A DNA stretch of 42,351 bases from an uncultured Clostridia bacterium (GTDB taxonomy: Bacteria; Bacillota; Clostridia; Christensenellales; UBA1242), in the NCBI GenBank assembly GCA_945928645.1, contig CAMENR010000009.1:1-42351 (forward strand). Reading direction: 5' to 3'. Below the pieces are notes generated by a model. The model did not search any database, was not told where the DNA came from, and worked only from the letters and a program-made list of their open reading frames with translations. Numbering within the stretch: the stretch's first letter is position 1; each line of letters starts with the position of its first letter. The translations under genes and the position numbers were made by a program. This document shows, in pieces, positions 9,138-19,139 of this stretch.

Positions 9138-10643
9138 TTGGAAAAATTAGCAGTTATTCATTTGGGAAGCTCAAAAGTAAATCTTACATTGGCTTATCAC
9201 AATCAAGATGGCAACTATGTAGTCTTTCACGATGTTAGTGAACCGGTTAAGATAGTTGATGACTTTGATGGCGAAGGTCTGTTGAGAATGGCACGAAGCA
9301 ACGAGGCTTTGGTTGTGCTAAAGATGTTTAGAATGATGTGCGAAGTAAACAAGGTGAGCAACATATATGCTGTTGGCTCTCATTCGCTTAAAACATTGAA
9401 AAACTATCGCAGTTTTTTGGATGAAATCTACAACATCACAGGGTTCAAATTTAGAATTTTGGAAGAAAATGAAGAGTTATCCAACCTTTATTGCGGGGTG
9501 GTCAATTCGCTAGATATCCCAAAGGGTGTTATCTTTAATATAAGTGGAGGTTCTACCCGCATAGTGCAATATTCTAGAAGAAATATTGTAAATCAAGTGG
9601 TTATTCCATTTGGCTCTTATGAAGTGGCAAAATCTCTTGAAAATGCATCAAGCACCTCAGAGGGTTGCGATGCTATGGTCAAGAAATTTCGTGATAGTTT
9701 GATGGAAATTGATTGGCTTAGAAACATAGATCCAGAATATAGTTTTATCGGCGTGGGTAATTCCTTTTTGAATGCGGGTAAACTTTCTCGCAAACTTCGC
9801 AAATACCCTGTGGATATAGCACACAACTATGTAATGTCAAATGGGCAATTTGACGATGTGCTTAAGTTGATAAAAACTCTAGAAATTGACAAAACAAAGA
9901 AGGTAAAAGGTATTTCGTCAGAACGTGCTGATATTTTTGCTGCTGGAATTTGTATGACAAAGGCTATTTTTGATGTTTGCAAATTTGAAAATCTAACAGT
10001 GTCCGAACGTGGTATGAATCTTGGGTTTGTTTTGGGCAACGTTATCTCTACAGAGAAGCCTGTCAGCGATCTTTTGGGATACAGCCTGGATAACATATCT
10101 TCCTTTTATGAAGGGGAATATAGCAATTCAAAACAAGTGGGAGAGTTGGCACTAATATTGTTTAGACAACTTAAAGTTTTGCACAAACTTCCTCGTGGAT
10201 ATACAAAAATTTTGAGGATAGCATCTGCAATGCATGACTGTGGTCAAAGGATAAAATTCTATGAACACGAAAAGAACAGTTTTCATATCCTTCTCAATTC
10301 TGAAATTTATGGGGTAAGCCATAGGGAGATTGTGATGGCCTCCTTTGTAAGTGCTTGCCAAAATCTTAGTGACTTTGACCTTGCAGAATGGATAAAATAC
10401 AAAGATATACTCTTGGAAGAAGATTTGGATGCAATGCGAAAACTTGCCCTTATTGTTCGTCTGGCAGAAGCCTTGGATAAGAGTCATAGAAATGTGGTGC
10501 AAGATGTCAGTTGTGATATTTTGGGTGACAGTGTTATTATGAAAACCATTGTTACTATGGACGCTTCAATAGAAATAAGAGAAACTGCAAAAATAGGGCA
10601 GGATTTCAGAAAAGTTTATAAAAAGACTCTTGAAGTTTTGTAA
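9138..10643 (+). CDS. Ppx/GppA phosphatase-family protein with C-terminal HD-like region
   Basis: TTG start with AAAGGAG; VGSHSLKTLKN, ILEENEEL, FNISGGSTRIV; C-terminal IASAMHDCGQRI...HILLNSEIYGVSHRE. Confidence 0.75.
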   Translation: MEKLAVIHLGSSKVNLTLAYHNQDGNYVVFHDVSEPVKIVDDFDGEGLLRMARSNEALVVLKMFRMMCEVNKVSNIYAVGSHSLKTLKNYRSFLDEIYNITGFKFRILEENEELSNLYCGVVNSLDIPKGVIFNISGGSTRIVQYSRRNIVNQVVIPFGSYEVAKSLENASSTSEGCDAMVKKFRDSLMEIDWLRNIDPEYSFIGVGNSFLNAGKLSRKLRKYPVDIAHNYVMSNGQFDDVLKLIKTLEIDKTKKVKGISSERADIFAAGICMTKAIFDVCKFENLTVSERGMNLGFVLGNVISTEKPVSDLLGYSLDNISSFYEGEYSNSKQVGELALILFRQLKVLHKLPRGYTKILRIASAMHDCGQRIKFYEHEKNSFHILLNSEIYGVSHREIVMASFVSACQNLSDFDLAEWIKYKDILLEEDLDAMRKLALIVRLAEALDKSHRNVVQDVSCDILGDSVIMKTIVTMDASIEIRETAKIGQDFRKVYKKTLEVL

Positions 10644-10662
10644 AATAATTAAGAGGTTTTGT

Positions 10663-11673
10663 ATGTCGTGTTATGAATTGTGTATCGATATGGGCAGTTG
10701 CTATACAACTATCTACAAAAAGAATAGTGGGATTGTCCTTCGAGAGCCAACCTTGGCAATACTTCAAACATCAGGCAAAAATATGAAGGTGCTAAAGATA
10801 GGGATTGAGGCACAGCAATTATATGGCAAAATTTCTGATGACGAAGTATTTGTCAGACCAGTGGTTGATGGGAGAGTTAAAAATATTTCCCTAACTCAAA
10901 AAATTTTGGAATATTTTTTAAGCAAAGTGATTCAATATCGCTTTGTTAAGCCTGCCATAAAGGTTGTCGCTTGCTTGCCTGTTGGGTTGAAGAAAGAAGA
11001 ATATGAAGACATAAAGGAAATGTATTATGCAGTGGGGTTTGCGAAGATAGACTTTGTGTATGGCAGTGTGTGTGCAAGTTTTGCAGGTAGTCCATATCTT
11101 GCTCAAAACAGGGCAAACCTTATAGTAGATATCGGTGGTGGAAAAACGGAAATATCTTGCATAACCAATGGTAAGATTATCTCTGCTTGCAGTGCTAATG
11201 TTGGTGGAAACTTTGTGGATAGAGCAATTGTGGACCAACTTCAACACTCCAAAAACTACATAATCAATCAAAATTTGGCAGGTAAGATAAAGTGTGAGAT
11301 TGGTAGTCTTTATGAAACTGATACTAGCAGTATAGAAGTGGTTGTGCAAGAAGGCTCTGCTAACTCACAAATAACAACTGTGGTGCATGCTAGAGATATA
11401 ACCAAACCTATTTGTGAGTCTTACTTCAAAATAGCACAACTTATTCAGGCTTTTTTGGGGGATTGCTCTCCAGAAGTGGTGGAAGATATTCAAAAAAGTG
11501 GCATTATTGTCTGTGGTGGTGGCGCAAAAATAACTGGATTGGAGAGTTTCTTCAAAAAAATTTTGAAGTTGAGTGTTTTTGTGCTGGACAATCCAGAGGT
11601 CGCAAGTGTATTGGGTAGCGAGAAATTATTTGGTGACTATAATATGTTACAAAAAGTTAAGGAAGAAAACTAA
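10663..11673 (+). CDS. Divergent MreB/Mbl-like actin homolog
   Basis: ELCIDMGSCYTTIYKKNSGIVLREPTLAIL, LIVDIGGGKTEISCITNGKII, IIVCGGGAKITGLESFF; ORF start trimmed to ATG 10663. Confidence 0.7.
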   Translation: MSCYELCIDMGSCYTTIYKKNSGIVLREPTLAILQTSGKNMKVLKIGIEAQQLYGKISDDEVFVRPVVDGRVKNISLTQKILEYFLSKVIQYRFVKPAIKVVACLPVGLKKEEYEDIKEMYYAVGFAKIDFVYGSVCASFAGSPYLAQNRANLIVDIGGGKTEISCITNGKIISACSANVGGNFVDRAIVDQLQHSKNYIINQNLAGKIKCEIGSLYETDTSSIEVVVQEGSANSQITTVVHARDITKPICESYFKIAQLIQAFLGDCSPEVVEDIQKSGIIVCGGGAKITGLESFFKKILKLSVFVLDNPEVASVLGSEKLFGDYNMLQKVKEEN

Positions 11674-11697
11674 AAACAATTTTTTTTGTCGAAAATC

Positions 11698-11731
11698 AAA
11701 AGTAAGACCGAATGAGGTTTTACTTTTTTTT
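11698..11731 (+). terminator. Terminator or attenuator between mreB-like gene and minD
   Basis: 12-bp stem AAAAGTAAGACC-gaatga-GGTTTTACTTTT plus T-run. Confidence 0.75.
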
Positions 11732-11763
11732 GTTTGTTGCTAAAATTTTGTTGGGAGAAGAAA

Positions 11764-12561
11764 ATGGCAAGGAAAATTGTTATTACAAGTGGCAAGGGTG
11801 GTGTGGGTAAGACCACTGTATGTGCCAATCTTGGTATGGCCCTGGCAAAATTGGGCAAGAGGGTATGCCTTGTAGATGTGGATATTGGACTTAACAATCT
11901 TGACGTGGTTACTGGGGTAGAGAATAAAATTGTTTTTGACATTGTTGATGTTATACAAAATAGATGTAGGATAAAGCAGGCTTTGGTTCAGGACCTAAAC
12001 CAACCAAATCTTTTTATTATGCCTTCAGCACATTCTTACAACAAATCTCAAGTTACTGCCGAAAATGTAAAAAGAGTTATTGATGGGCTAAATGATTACT
12101 TTGATTTTGTGTTGATAGATTGTCCTGCTGGGATAGACGAACCATTCAAGCGTGCTGTGTGTGGAGCAGATGAAGCCTTGGTGGTGGTTACTCCACATCT
12201 GTCCAGTATGCGTGATGCCGACAAGGTTATGCTTATGTTGGGAAATTTTAACATAAAAGATTTTTCCATTGTAATAAATAGAGTGCGTGGCGATATGATT
12301 TTGGACAAGGAAATGTTAGATTGCAAAAAGATTGCCGAAGTGCTAGATGCTCGGCTTTCGGGTATAATACCAGAGGACGATGCGATAACCACCTTTTTGT
12401 CGGTGGGCAGGACAGTAAACAGGGGTTGCAATTCGTTTGAGGCTTTTTCGTTGCTTGCCAAAAACATTTTGGGCGAAACAACCAAAGTGTTTGATTGCAC
12501 AGAAAGATATAAAGGGCTTTCTGGATTTTTTAAGAGAATAATACTTAAAAAGGTAAAATAG
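11764..12561 (+). CDS. minD: Septum site-determining protein MinD
   Basis: MARKIVITSGKGGVGKTTVCANLGMALAKLGKRVCLVDVDIGLNNLDVV deviant Walker A; 265 aa. Confidence 0.95.
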   Translation: MARKIVITSGKGGVGKTTVCANLGMALAKLGKRVCLVDVDIGLNNLDVVTGVENKIVFDIVDVIQNRCRIKQALVQDLNQPNLFIMPSAHSYNKSQVTAENVKRVIDGLNDYFDFVLIDCPAGIDEPFKRAVCGADEALVVVTPHLSSMRDADKVMLMLGNFNIKDFSIVINRVRGDMILDKEMLDCKKIAEVLDARLSGIIPEDDAITTFLSVGRTVNRGCNSFEAFSLLAKNILGETTKVFDCTERYKGLSGFFKRIILKKVK

Positions 12562-12574
12562 AGAGGGATAATAT

Positions 12575-12811
12575 ATGAAATTGGCTCAAAAATCTCTTTT
12601 GAGAATAGAAAAAATGTTAAAATTCGACAAGGAAAGGGTTTCACAACCACTGCTTAGTTTGCTAAAAAGTGATATTTATAGTGTGTTTGACAGTTATTTT
12701 GAAACGAGTTTAGAGGATATTTCCATAAGTTATTTTGTAGGTAAGGACGGGAAATATCATTTTAAGTTGGATATTGGTGCAAAGAGAATGAAAAAACCTA
12801 CATATTTTTGA
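12575..12811 (+). CDS. MinE-like cell division topological specificity factor
   Basis: 78 aa directly after minD; ERVSQPLLSLLKSDIYSVFDSYFETSLEDISISY resembles the MinE topological specificity domain. Confidence 0.6.
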   Translation: MKLAQKSLLRIEKMLKFDKERVSQPLLSLLKSDIYSVFDSYFETSLEDISISYFVGKDGKYHFKLDIGAKRMKKPTYF

Positions 12812-12877
12812 TATAATGCACAATTTATCCTTATTGGGCAGTTCATATTTTGCAAAGGCAAAGCATAAATATCTTGT

Positions 12878-13486
12878 ATGAAAAAGTTTGTTATAAATGC
12901 ACTTTCTGTAAAGAAAGGATTAAAAAATTCTTGGGGATTTTTCAAAAAATATCTCACAATTTTTATTATTTTGCTTATGTTTTTGGTGCTTGTGGTGTGC
13001 GACAAAGCGGGGAGCAAAACAGGTGGAATGATTATGGATAATCTAAAATCTATTGCAACCAGTTTTACTCCAACCACAGACCTTTTTGATGATGGCAGTG
13101 AGGTATCATTTGTGTCATATTTCTTTGGTATGACTCAGCCAAAAAGAAATGAAGATGTGAAATTTGTGTTGCCAACAGGGCAGGAAAACTTGGCATCTTC
13201 CGAAGATTTTTTGTGCTATGACTTTGATGGGGTAGTAAGGTCTGTTGCAAGTGGAACAGTGTGTGCTGTGGGCTGGACATTAGATAATCAAAAGTATATA
13301 GAAATTGAACACGCCAAGGGCTACAAGTCAAGGTATGTGGGAGTATATTCCTTGGGTGTTGCTACAGGAGATAGGGTTGTAGGTGGGGATTTGATTGCTT
13401 CACTATCCTCTGGTCAAAAGTGTAAGGTTTATATTTTTCAAAACAACAACCAACTAAAAATAAGTGAAGTGGAATGGGCAAAATAA
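12878..13486 (+). CDS. SpoIVFA-like protein with degenerate M23/LytM domain
   Basis: N-terminal TM, DGVVRSVASGTVCAVGW...IEIEHAKGYKSRYVGVYSL...GDRVVGGDLIASL; directly before SpoIVFB-like gene. Confidence 0.7.
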   Translation: MKKFVINALSVKKGLKNSWGFFKKYLTIFIILLMFLVLVVCDKAGSKTGGMIMDNLKSIATSFTPTTDLFDDGSEVSFVSYFFGMTQPKRNEDVKFVLPTGQENLASSEDFLCYDFDGVVRSVASGTVCAVGWTLDNQKYIEIEHAKGYKSRYVGVYSLGVATGDRVVGGDLIASLSSGQKCKVYIFQNNNQLKISEVEWAK

Positions 13487-14343
13487 AGTTTAAGATTCAC
13501 CCTCTGTTTGTTGTTTTTGCCCTCCTCTTGTTGTATTTTGGACAAGGAGTTTTGTTTGTAAATTATCTTGTTGTGATGATTGTTCACGAATACTCCCATG
13601 CCTATGTGGCAAGAAGACTGGGGTATAACTTACAGAATATAAAACTTATACCATTTGGCATTTGCTTAAATCTAAATTCTACTTCGCTAAACCCTACTGA
13701 TGAAATAAAAATCGCTATTGCTGGTCCTTTGTGCAACTTTGTATTGGGTATTTTTACTGTTGCTATTTGGTGGATTTTCCCAGCAACTTACAATGTTACC
13801 AACCTTTTTTGTTATACCAATTTTGTTACAGCAACTTTTAATATATTGCCAGCATTTCCTTTGGACGGGGGAAGAGTTTTGCATGGGATTTCTGCAATGT
13901 GTTTTGGGCAAAGTAAAGCATCAAAAATTTGCAAAATTTCAAGCGCAATATTATGTGTGGCTCTGCTTATTATGTTTGTTGCCAGTTTCTTTGTTGCACA
14001 AGTCAACTTTACCTATCTTTTTGTAATATTTTGCTTGCTAACAGGTTTTTCACAAAAAGACGAGAAGTTATCTTATAGTTTTTTTAGCCTTTCAAAAGCA
14101 AAAAATAGCAAGAAAGTTTTGAAAGTAAAAACTCTTTATGTTAGGGGGGACACAAAAATTTTTAGGTTGTGCAAATATATAGATTCGTCTACATTTCTTA
14201 ACCTTTATGTGTGTGATAATAATGGCGATTTTTTGGATATGATAAACGAGCAGGAGTTAACAAAAATACTAGAAAATTGCAATTCTACAACAACAATTAT
14301 GGAGGCTTTGGCTTTGTCAAATACACCTAAAGGCACTTTTTAG
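13474..14343 (+). CDS. SpoIVFB-like M50 intramembrane metalloprotease
   Basis: VMIVHEYSHAYVARRLG (HExxH) and NILPAFPLDGGRVL. Confidence 0.85.
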   Translation: MGKIKFKIHPLFVVFALLLLYFGQGVLFVNYLVVMIVHEYSHAYVARRLGYNLQNIKLIPFGICLNLNSTSLNPTDEIKIAIAGPLCNFVLGIFTVAIWWIFPATYNVTNLFCYTNFVTATFNILPAFPLDGGRVLHGISAMCFGQSKASKICKISSAILCVALLIMFVASFFVAQVNFTYLFVIFCLLTGFSQKDEKLSYSFFSLSKAKNSKKVLKVKTLYVRGDTKIFRLCKYIDSSTFLNLYVCDNNGDFLDMINEQELTKILENCNSTTTIMEALALSNTPKGTF

Positions 14344-14432
14344 TGTAAAAAACATCAAATTTTATGAACAAAAGGTCAAAAACGCTTAACATATCGCCAA
14401 AAATATTTTAGAATATTGTCATAGGGGTAGAT

Positions 14433-16799
14433 ATGAAATACGTTAGAAATATTGAAGACTTAAAAAAATATACATTTGAATTTTTTGATGCCTTTTTGCC
14501 ACAAGCATTGTCGGACCAATTGGTCAATTATTTTTTGCTTAATATGGGTGATGGCAAATTACTAGAGGGGCAGGCTATTGCATATCTTTCGCAAAGGAAA
14601 ATCCCTCAAGACACCGTTGCAGAATATGGCGAGGCAATATTGCAACTAAATGATTATAGAGGGTTGCTCAAAAAATTTGTTGAATTATTGCTAAAGGCTC
14701 GCTGTTACGAAGGTTTGAGTGCTTTTCTTAACAGGATTTTCTTGCAACAGGTGGGAGATGTAAAATATAGAAGTATAAAAAGACAATATTCCATCAATGA
14801 GAGATATTTTGATAGATTTATAGAGATTATATCCTATTGTCAAATAGACAAAAAACTCTATATGCCATTCTTTTTGGCAATATTTGCAAGCGATGCCAAT
14901 TCTCGAATGTTTGCTTACAAAGAACCTCTAAAAGAATACCTTGATGTATTTTTGAAGGAGGGAGAAGATGATGAGTTTATATCACAACTTATAGACCTGG
15001 AAAACAAAGATGGCATAGAGGAGTATGCATCGTCTAATATATTCAAGACTATCAAAGCAATCGTTATGGAATATGTTACAGGAGAAAATGGCAGTGCTGT
15101 GCTAGCCAAAAGAGCAATTGCAATGCATAAGACAGAGGGAATAAATATCCTTAATGAAATTTTATCTGGCAATGACGAAGGTCAAAAGCAAAAGGCGGTG
15201 TCCTTGTTATGCTCCCTTAAGAGTGATAGACGAGTTAAGGATAAATTAAAAAATATTTATGAAACGACAGGGAACCCAAGAATAAAGGCCATTTTGGAGA
15301 AAGAATGTGGCTTTGACACTCTAAAAATGTTTGAAACAGAGCAAGAATTCTTAAATGAAGTGAATGAAAAAGTTGACCAAATCCAAGAGAGATTGTATGG
15401 AGTTAGACTAAAAAGATTTTATGACAAAAACGGACTGGTCAACACAGGCATTAGTGGCAAGGTTTTGACATACATAATGGAAGTTTTTAAGTCGAGAGAG
15501 ATAGATTCCAACCTAAGCGCTTACAGAGAGTATTTCAAGTTTGTAGATACAAAGGTTTTGCAGGGCTTAAGCAATGTAGTGTGGGAGGTCGCATACTCTA
15601 GGGGGAAATTTTTGAGCAGTAAATGGGCGATGCGTCTGATTGCTGTGTTTGCACCTATGTCCCTTATAAAAGAAATAACAGAATACCTAAAGGTGTGGTT
15701 TTTTGACAAAAATTTGTATGCAGGCTGTAAATACTTTGTAGATATGATGGCTAGTGGTGGACATGAAGGAATTATTTATGTTGTAAGGGAGTTGCAAAAA
15801 GAAAACCTTACTCCAAAGCAAAAGAAATATTTTGAACAAAAATTAGAGAATTTTTCGGATAGGAGTAGCCAAAGCATTGAGGAAGTGAAGGACAAATTGG
15901 CAGACACTTTTGGATTTGACAAAGATGGCTATCTAGAACTGGATATAGGCAATAGAATTTTGCTGGCAAAGATAAATTTGGATTGCACAATATCCATATA
16001 TAACAGTGCTACAGGCAAACCTGCAAGGCTAAAGGGAAATGAGCAATGTCAGGGAGAAAATGTAAAAAAATACCTCAAACAACTGGAAAAAGAGGTTAAG
16101 GAACAGAGAAAAAGACTATGGAATAGTTTTATGGAATTTAGAGAATATGACTTGCCAACTTTCCGCAAATGTATAGTAAATAATTGTTTGCTTAACTTTC
16201 TTGCAAAACATCTTTATTGGGGAAAATATAAAAAAGGGAAATTATGCGAAGTTTGTCTTTTTCAAGAGGATAGACTGGTGCATGAGGCAGGCAATGTGCT
16301 AGATGACTTGGATAATTACAATGTAGCAATACTGCAACCACTAGATGCAGAGCAATATGCAGGCAGATTAAGTGGAAGGATTCAAACTTTGTTTGACCAA
16401 CTAAATTTTCCACATTTTCAGGCGGAGGAAAACACAGCCAACTGCAATTATGTTGATGTGCTATCAGGGGTGGTGTGCAATGCGCAACTCTTTGTTACAA
16501 GGCTTGAAAAACTAAAATTTAAGGTGGCAGACTTGGACAATCGTGGCACTTTTGGCACATTGTTTAAGGTTAACAAAAATCTCAACCTAATAACCACAGT
16601 GGAGTTTGAGCGAATCCCTATGGCATATCAAAACTGTGGCACAGCCTTGGGCAAAATAAGGTTTTATGACCTGTCCAAGCAAACCAAAAATGGCAAAACA
16701 TATGCACTTAATAAGTCCGAAGCACTAACTATAAAAGACATAAATGAATATGTCTTAAGCAATGAAATAGGGCAGATAATAAAAGCAAGCAAAAATTAG
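14433..16799 (+). CDS. DUF4132-like large protein of unknown function
   Basis: 788 aa; C-terminal W-R/L-rich region (RLWNSFMEFREYDLPTFRKCIVNNCLLNFLAKHLYW ... ILQPLDAEQYAGRLSGRIQTLFDQLNFPHFQAEE) resembles DUF4132; family assignment from memory. Confidence 0.5.
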   Translation: MKYVRNIEDLKKYTFEFFDAFLPQALSDQLVNYFLLNMGDGKLLEGQAIAYLSQRKIPQDTVAEYGEAILQLNDYRGLLKKFVELLLKARCYEGLSAFLNRIFLQQVGDVKYRSIKRQYSINERYFDRFIEIISYCQIDKKLYMPFFLAIFASDANSRMFAYKEPLKEYLDVFLKEGEDDEFISQLIDLENKDGIEEYASSNIFKTIKAIVMEYVTGENGSAVLAKRAIAMHKTEGINILNEILSGNDEGQKQKAVSLLCSLKSDRRVKDKLKNIYETTGNPRIKAILEKECGFDTLKMFETEQEFLNEVNEKVDQIQERLYGVRLKRFYDKNGLVNTGISGKVLTYIMEVFKSREIDSNLSAYREYFKFVDTKVLQGLSNVVWEVAYSRGKFLSSKWAMRLIAVFAPMSLIKEITEYLKVWFFDKNLYAGCKYFVDMMASGGHEGIIYVVRELQKENLTPKQKKYFEQKLENFSDRSSQSIEEVKDKLADTFGFDKDGYLELDIGNRILLAKINLDCTISIYNSATGKPARLKGNEQCQGENVKKYLKQLEKEVKEQRKRLWNSFMEFREYDLPTFRKCIVNNCLLNFLAKHLYWGKYKKGKLCEVCLFQEDRLVHEAGNVLDDLDNYNVAILQPLDAEQYAGRLSGRIQTLFDQLNFPHFQAEENTANCNYVDVLSGVVCNAQLFVTRLEKLKFKVADLDNRGTFGTLFKVNKNLNLITTVEFERIPMAYQNCGTALGKIRFYDLSKQTKNGKTYALNKSEALTIKDINEYVLSNEIGQIIKASKN

Positions 16800-16940
16800 A
16801 ACAAAATAAATAGTTGTATTTGCAAAAGCATTGGGTTATAATATATTATATACTTAAGTTTCGAATTAATCTTATTTCGAAATACTATTTGTTTTGCAAT
16901 TAAGTATGATAGGAATATTCTGTTAAAGGGAGAAAAATCT

Positions 16941-18935
16941 ATGTCCAAGTGGGATAGGTTCGTAGATTGGGGCAATAGGCTATATAGAACTTGCAATCGA
17001 ATAACAATATTCGTGTTGTATGTTACTATTATGCTTATTTTGGGCGCTATGATATATGGCGCCAACCAACAGCGAGCAACCTCCAATATCACTGTAACCT
17101 ATTCTAGACCTTCCTATACCGTTTCTTTTGACCCGCATGGTGGGGCGGGAACCCCTAGCTCAAAGACCGTCAAATTGGGCGATAATTATGGCACATTGCC
17201 AGACATCACAAGAGTGGGTTATGATTTTGCAGGATGGGCAAGAGAAGATATGACGATAGTATCTCCCACAACTCAAAACACCACCGTAGGCGACCACACG
17301 CTTACAGCTACTTGGACACCAAAAACATACTCTTTATCCTTATATGAAAATAAAAATATTCTTTATGGTGGGGAGTTGACTACAACACAGGATTTGAATA
17401 CATGGAATAGTTGGTATAGTGCAGATATAGTAACAGAAGATGGCATAACTTGCTCTAAAATAAGTGGTGTATTATCAGATTATAGAAATGTTGGTCAGGG
17501 AATTCTTGGTAGGATTAACTCCAATACAGAGTATATAATGAGCCTTAAAGTAAAAGTTACAAATTATGTTGCAGGCTCTACTTATCCATCTTTAGCAATA
17601 AATCTAGAAGGTTATTATGAAAGCAATGGTTCAGGTAATTGGCCTAGTTTGGGGGTTAACCATTCTTTAGACGGATATAGTGGAAAAGGTTGGCAAAATA
17701 TTGGTTATCACTTTACATCCTTAAATGCAGATTACTCTATTTATAGCGGGGCAAATCTCTGGCTTTATGCCCGAGATTTTACTGGAGATGTGTTCTTTAG
17801 AGATTATTCATTGGCACTTGCCACCAACACAGCCAAATCAGTAACATACGATAGTGCGATAGCATCTGTTAGTGCATTGAGTAGAACGGGTTATACTTTC
17901 CAAGGATATTATACTCAACCAGTTGGTGGGACAAAAATATTCAATGCTGATGGCAGTGTGGTGAAGAATGTATCAGGCTATACAGATAGCAATGGCAACT
18001 GGGTAAGAGATGAAGCCATTAACCTCTATGGTCAGTGGAAGGCTAATTCATACACTGTAACACTGGATAGGCAAGGTGGCTCTGGTGGAACGTCTAGTTT
18101 TACTGCAAAATACAACTGCAAGCCATCAATATCCATTCCTTCTAGATCAGAGCATGATTTTAAGGGGTATTATACTTCAACTGGTGGGGGCGGAACACAG
18201 TATATTGATGTAAATGGTGCATCTTCAAGAGTTTGGGATATTGCGAGCAATAGTACATTGTATGCTAACTGGCAACAATGGCCAGTGTTACCTAGCAGTG
18301 CAGGGGCGACATTTGTAAATACTCAAGCATTGCAAAATAGCAATGGAGGAAGAAACAAACGTGTTGTGCAAATAAAGACCACCACAAATGCAAGTGGCAC
18401 AGCGAGGACATATCAGTATAGTTGGGACGGAAGTAATTGGTCGAGTGGCAGTGGATCATCAATTATTGTGACAAAGACTTCTTCTGGCGACCAAACGTTG
18501 TATGTTAGAGTTTACCCGACAGGAGGAGAACATTATAGAAGTTATGTTCAAACATCTACTGTTGTGCACCTTAATCAGTTGCCTACTCCAAGGGTCTATG
18601 TTGGTATGAAAGGCGGAACAAGTGGTTTTTGGAAAGTTGAAGCTACAAGAAAGGTTAATACTGCAACTATGGTTGCATGGGCAACTGGTTCCAAATTGAC
18701 AGTAAGCAGTCCAACAGAGTTCCGTGATGACAGCACGCACAAACTAGCAGGCTGGAGTGGTTGGATATTATGGCTAACAGAAGGTGCAGAGGGACATGCT
18801 TATCATTATCAAAATGGATTTATAGATAGTTCGCAAGTAAATAATGCTATCGGTTACCAAGATCAGACGAGTGAAGGGAAAGGTAATAGTACTCCATATA
18901 CGACTACGGATGATGGTCGATTGCAAGCATTGTAA
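16941..18935 (+). CDS. Membrane-anchored surface protein with InlB B-repeats (Listeria/Bacteroides repeat)
   Basis: N-terminal TM; repeats YTVSFDPHGGAGTPSSKTVKLGDNYGTLPDITRVGYDFAGWA, ...LSRTGYTFQGYYTQPVGGTKI, YTVTLDRQGGSGGTSSFTAKYN. Confidence 0.8.
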   Translation: MSKWDRFVDWGNRLYRTCNRITIFVLYVTIMLILGAMIYGANQQRATSNITVTYSRPSYTVSFDPHGGAGTPSSKTVKLGDNYGTLPDITRVGYDFAGWAREDMTIVSPTTQNTTVGDHTLTATWTPKTYSLSLYENKNILYGGELTTTQDLNTWNSWYSADIVTEDGITCSKISGVLSDYRNVGQGILGRINSNTEYIMSLKVKVTNYVAGSTYPSLAINLEGYYESNGSGNWPSLGVNHSLDGYSGKGWQNIGYHFTSLNADYSIYSGANLWLYARDFTGDVFFRDYSLALATNTAKSVTYDSAIASVSALSRTGYTFQGYYTQPVGGTKIFNADGSVVKNVSGYTDSNGNWVRDEAINLYGQWKANSYTVTLDRQGGSGGTSSFTAKYNCKPSISIPSRSEHDFKGYYTSTGGGGTQYIDVNGASSRVWDIASNSTLYANWQQWPVLPSSAGATFVNTQALQNSNGGRNKRVVQIKTTTNASGTARTYQYSWDGSNWSSGSGSSIIVTKTSSGDQTLYVRVYPTGGEHYRSYVQTSTVVHLNQLPTPRVYVGMKGGTSGFWKVEATRKVNTATMVAWATGSKLTVSSPTEFRDDSTHKLAGWSGWILWLTEGAEGHAYHYQNGFIDSSQVNNAIGYQDQTSEGKGNSTPYTTTDDGRLQAL

Positions 18936-18993
18936 ATTTGTTCAAGTTTTGTGCATTAAACTATTATGCGACCTAAAACTCGACATAAAACAC

Positions 18994-19022
18994 AAAAACT
19001 CCTCCAACTTGGAGGAGTTTTT
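18994..19022 (+). terminator. Rho-independent terminator
   Basis: AAAAACTCCTCC-aactt-GGAGGAGTTTTT. Confidence 0.9.
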
Positions 19023-19139
19023 GCTTTTAATTATAACTTTGAACAGTTTTTTAATTTATTCATTGGTTATAAGTTTAGGGTTTTTATCTTTTTAATTGTG
19101 AATTTGGAATTTTTAGTCGTTTTGTGTTTTAATGCCAAT

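Noticed and set aside
13065-13331. Antisense ORF within the SpoIVFA-like gene
   Set aside because: Low-complexity antisense translation overlapping a syntenic gene.
18459-18740. Minus-strand ORF inside the InlB-repeat gene
   Set aside because: Fully contained antisense to a well-supported CDS; no RBS or domain. Many other track ORFs were rejected for the same reason.
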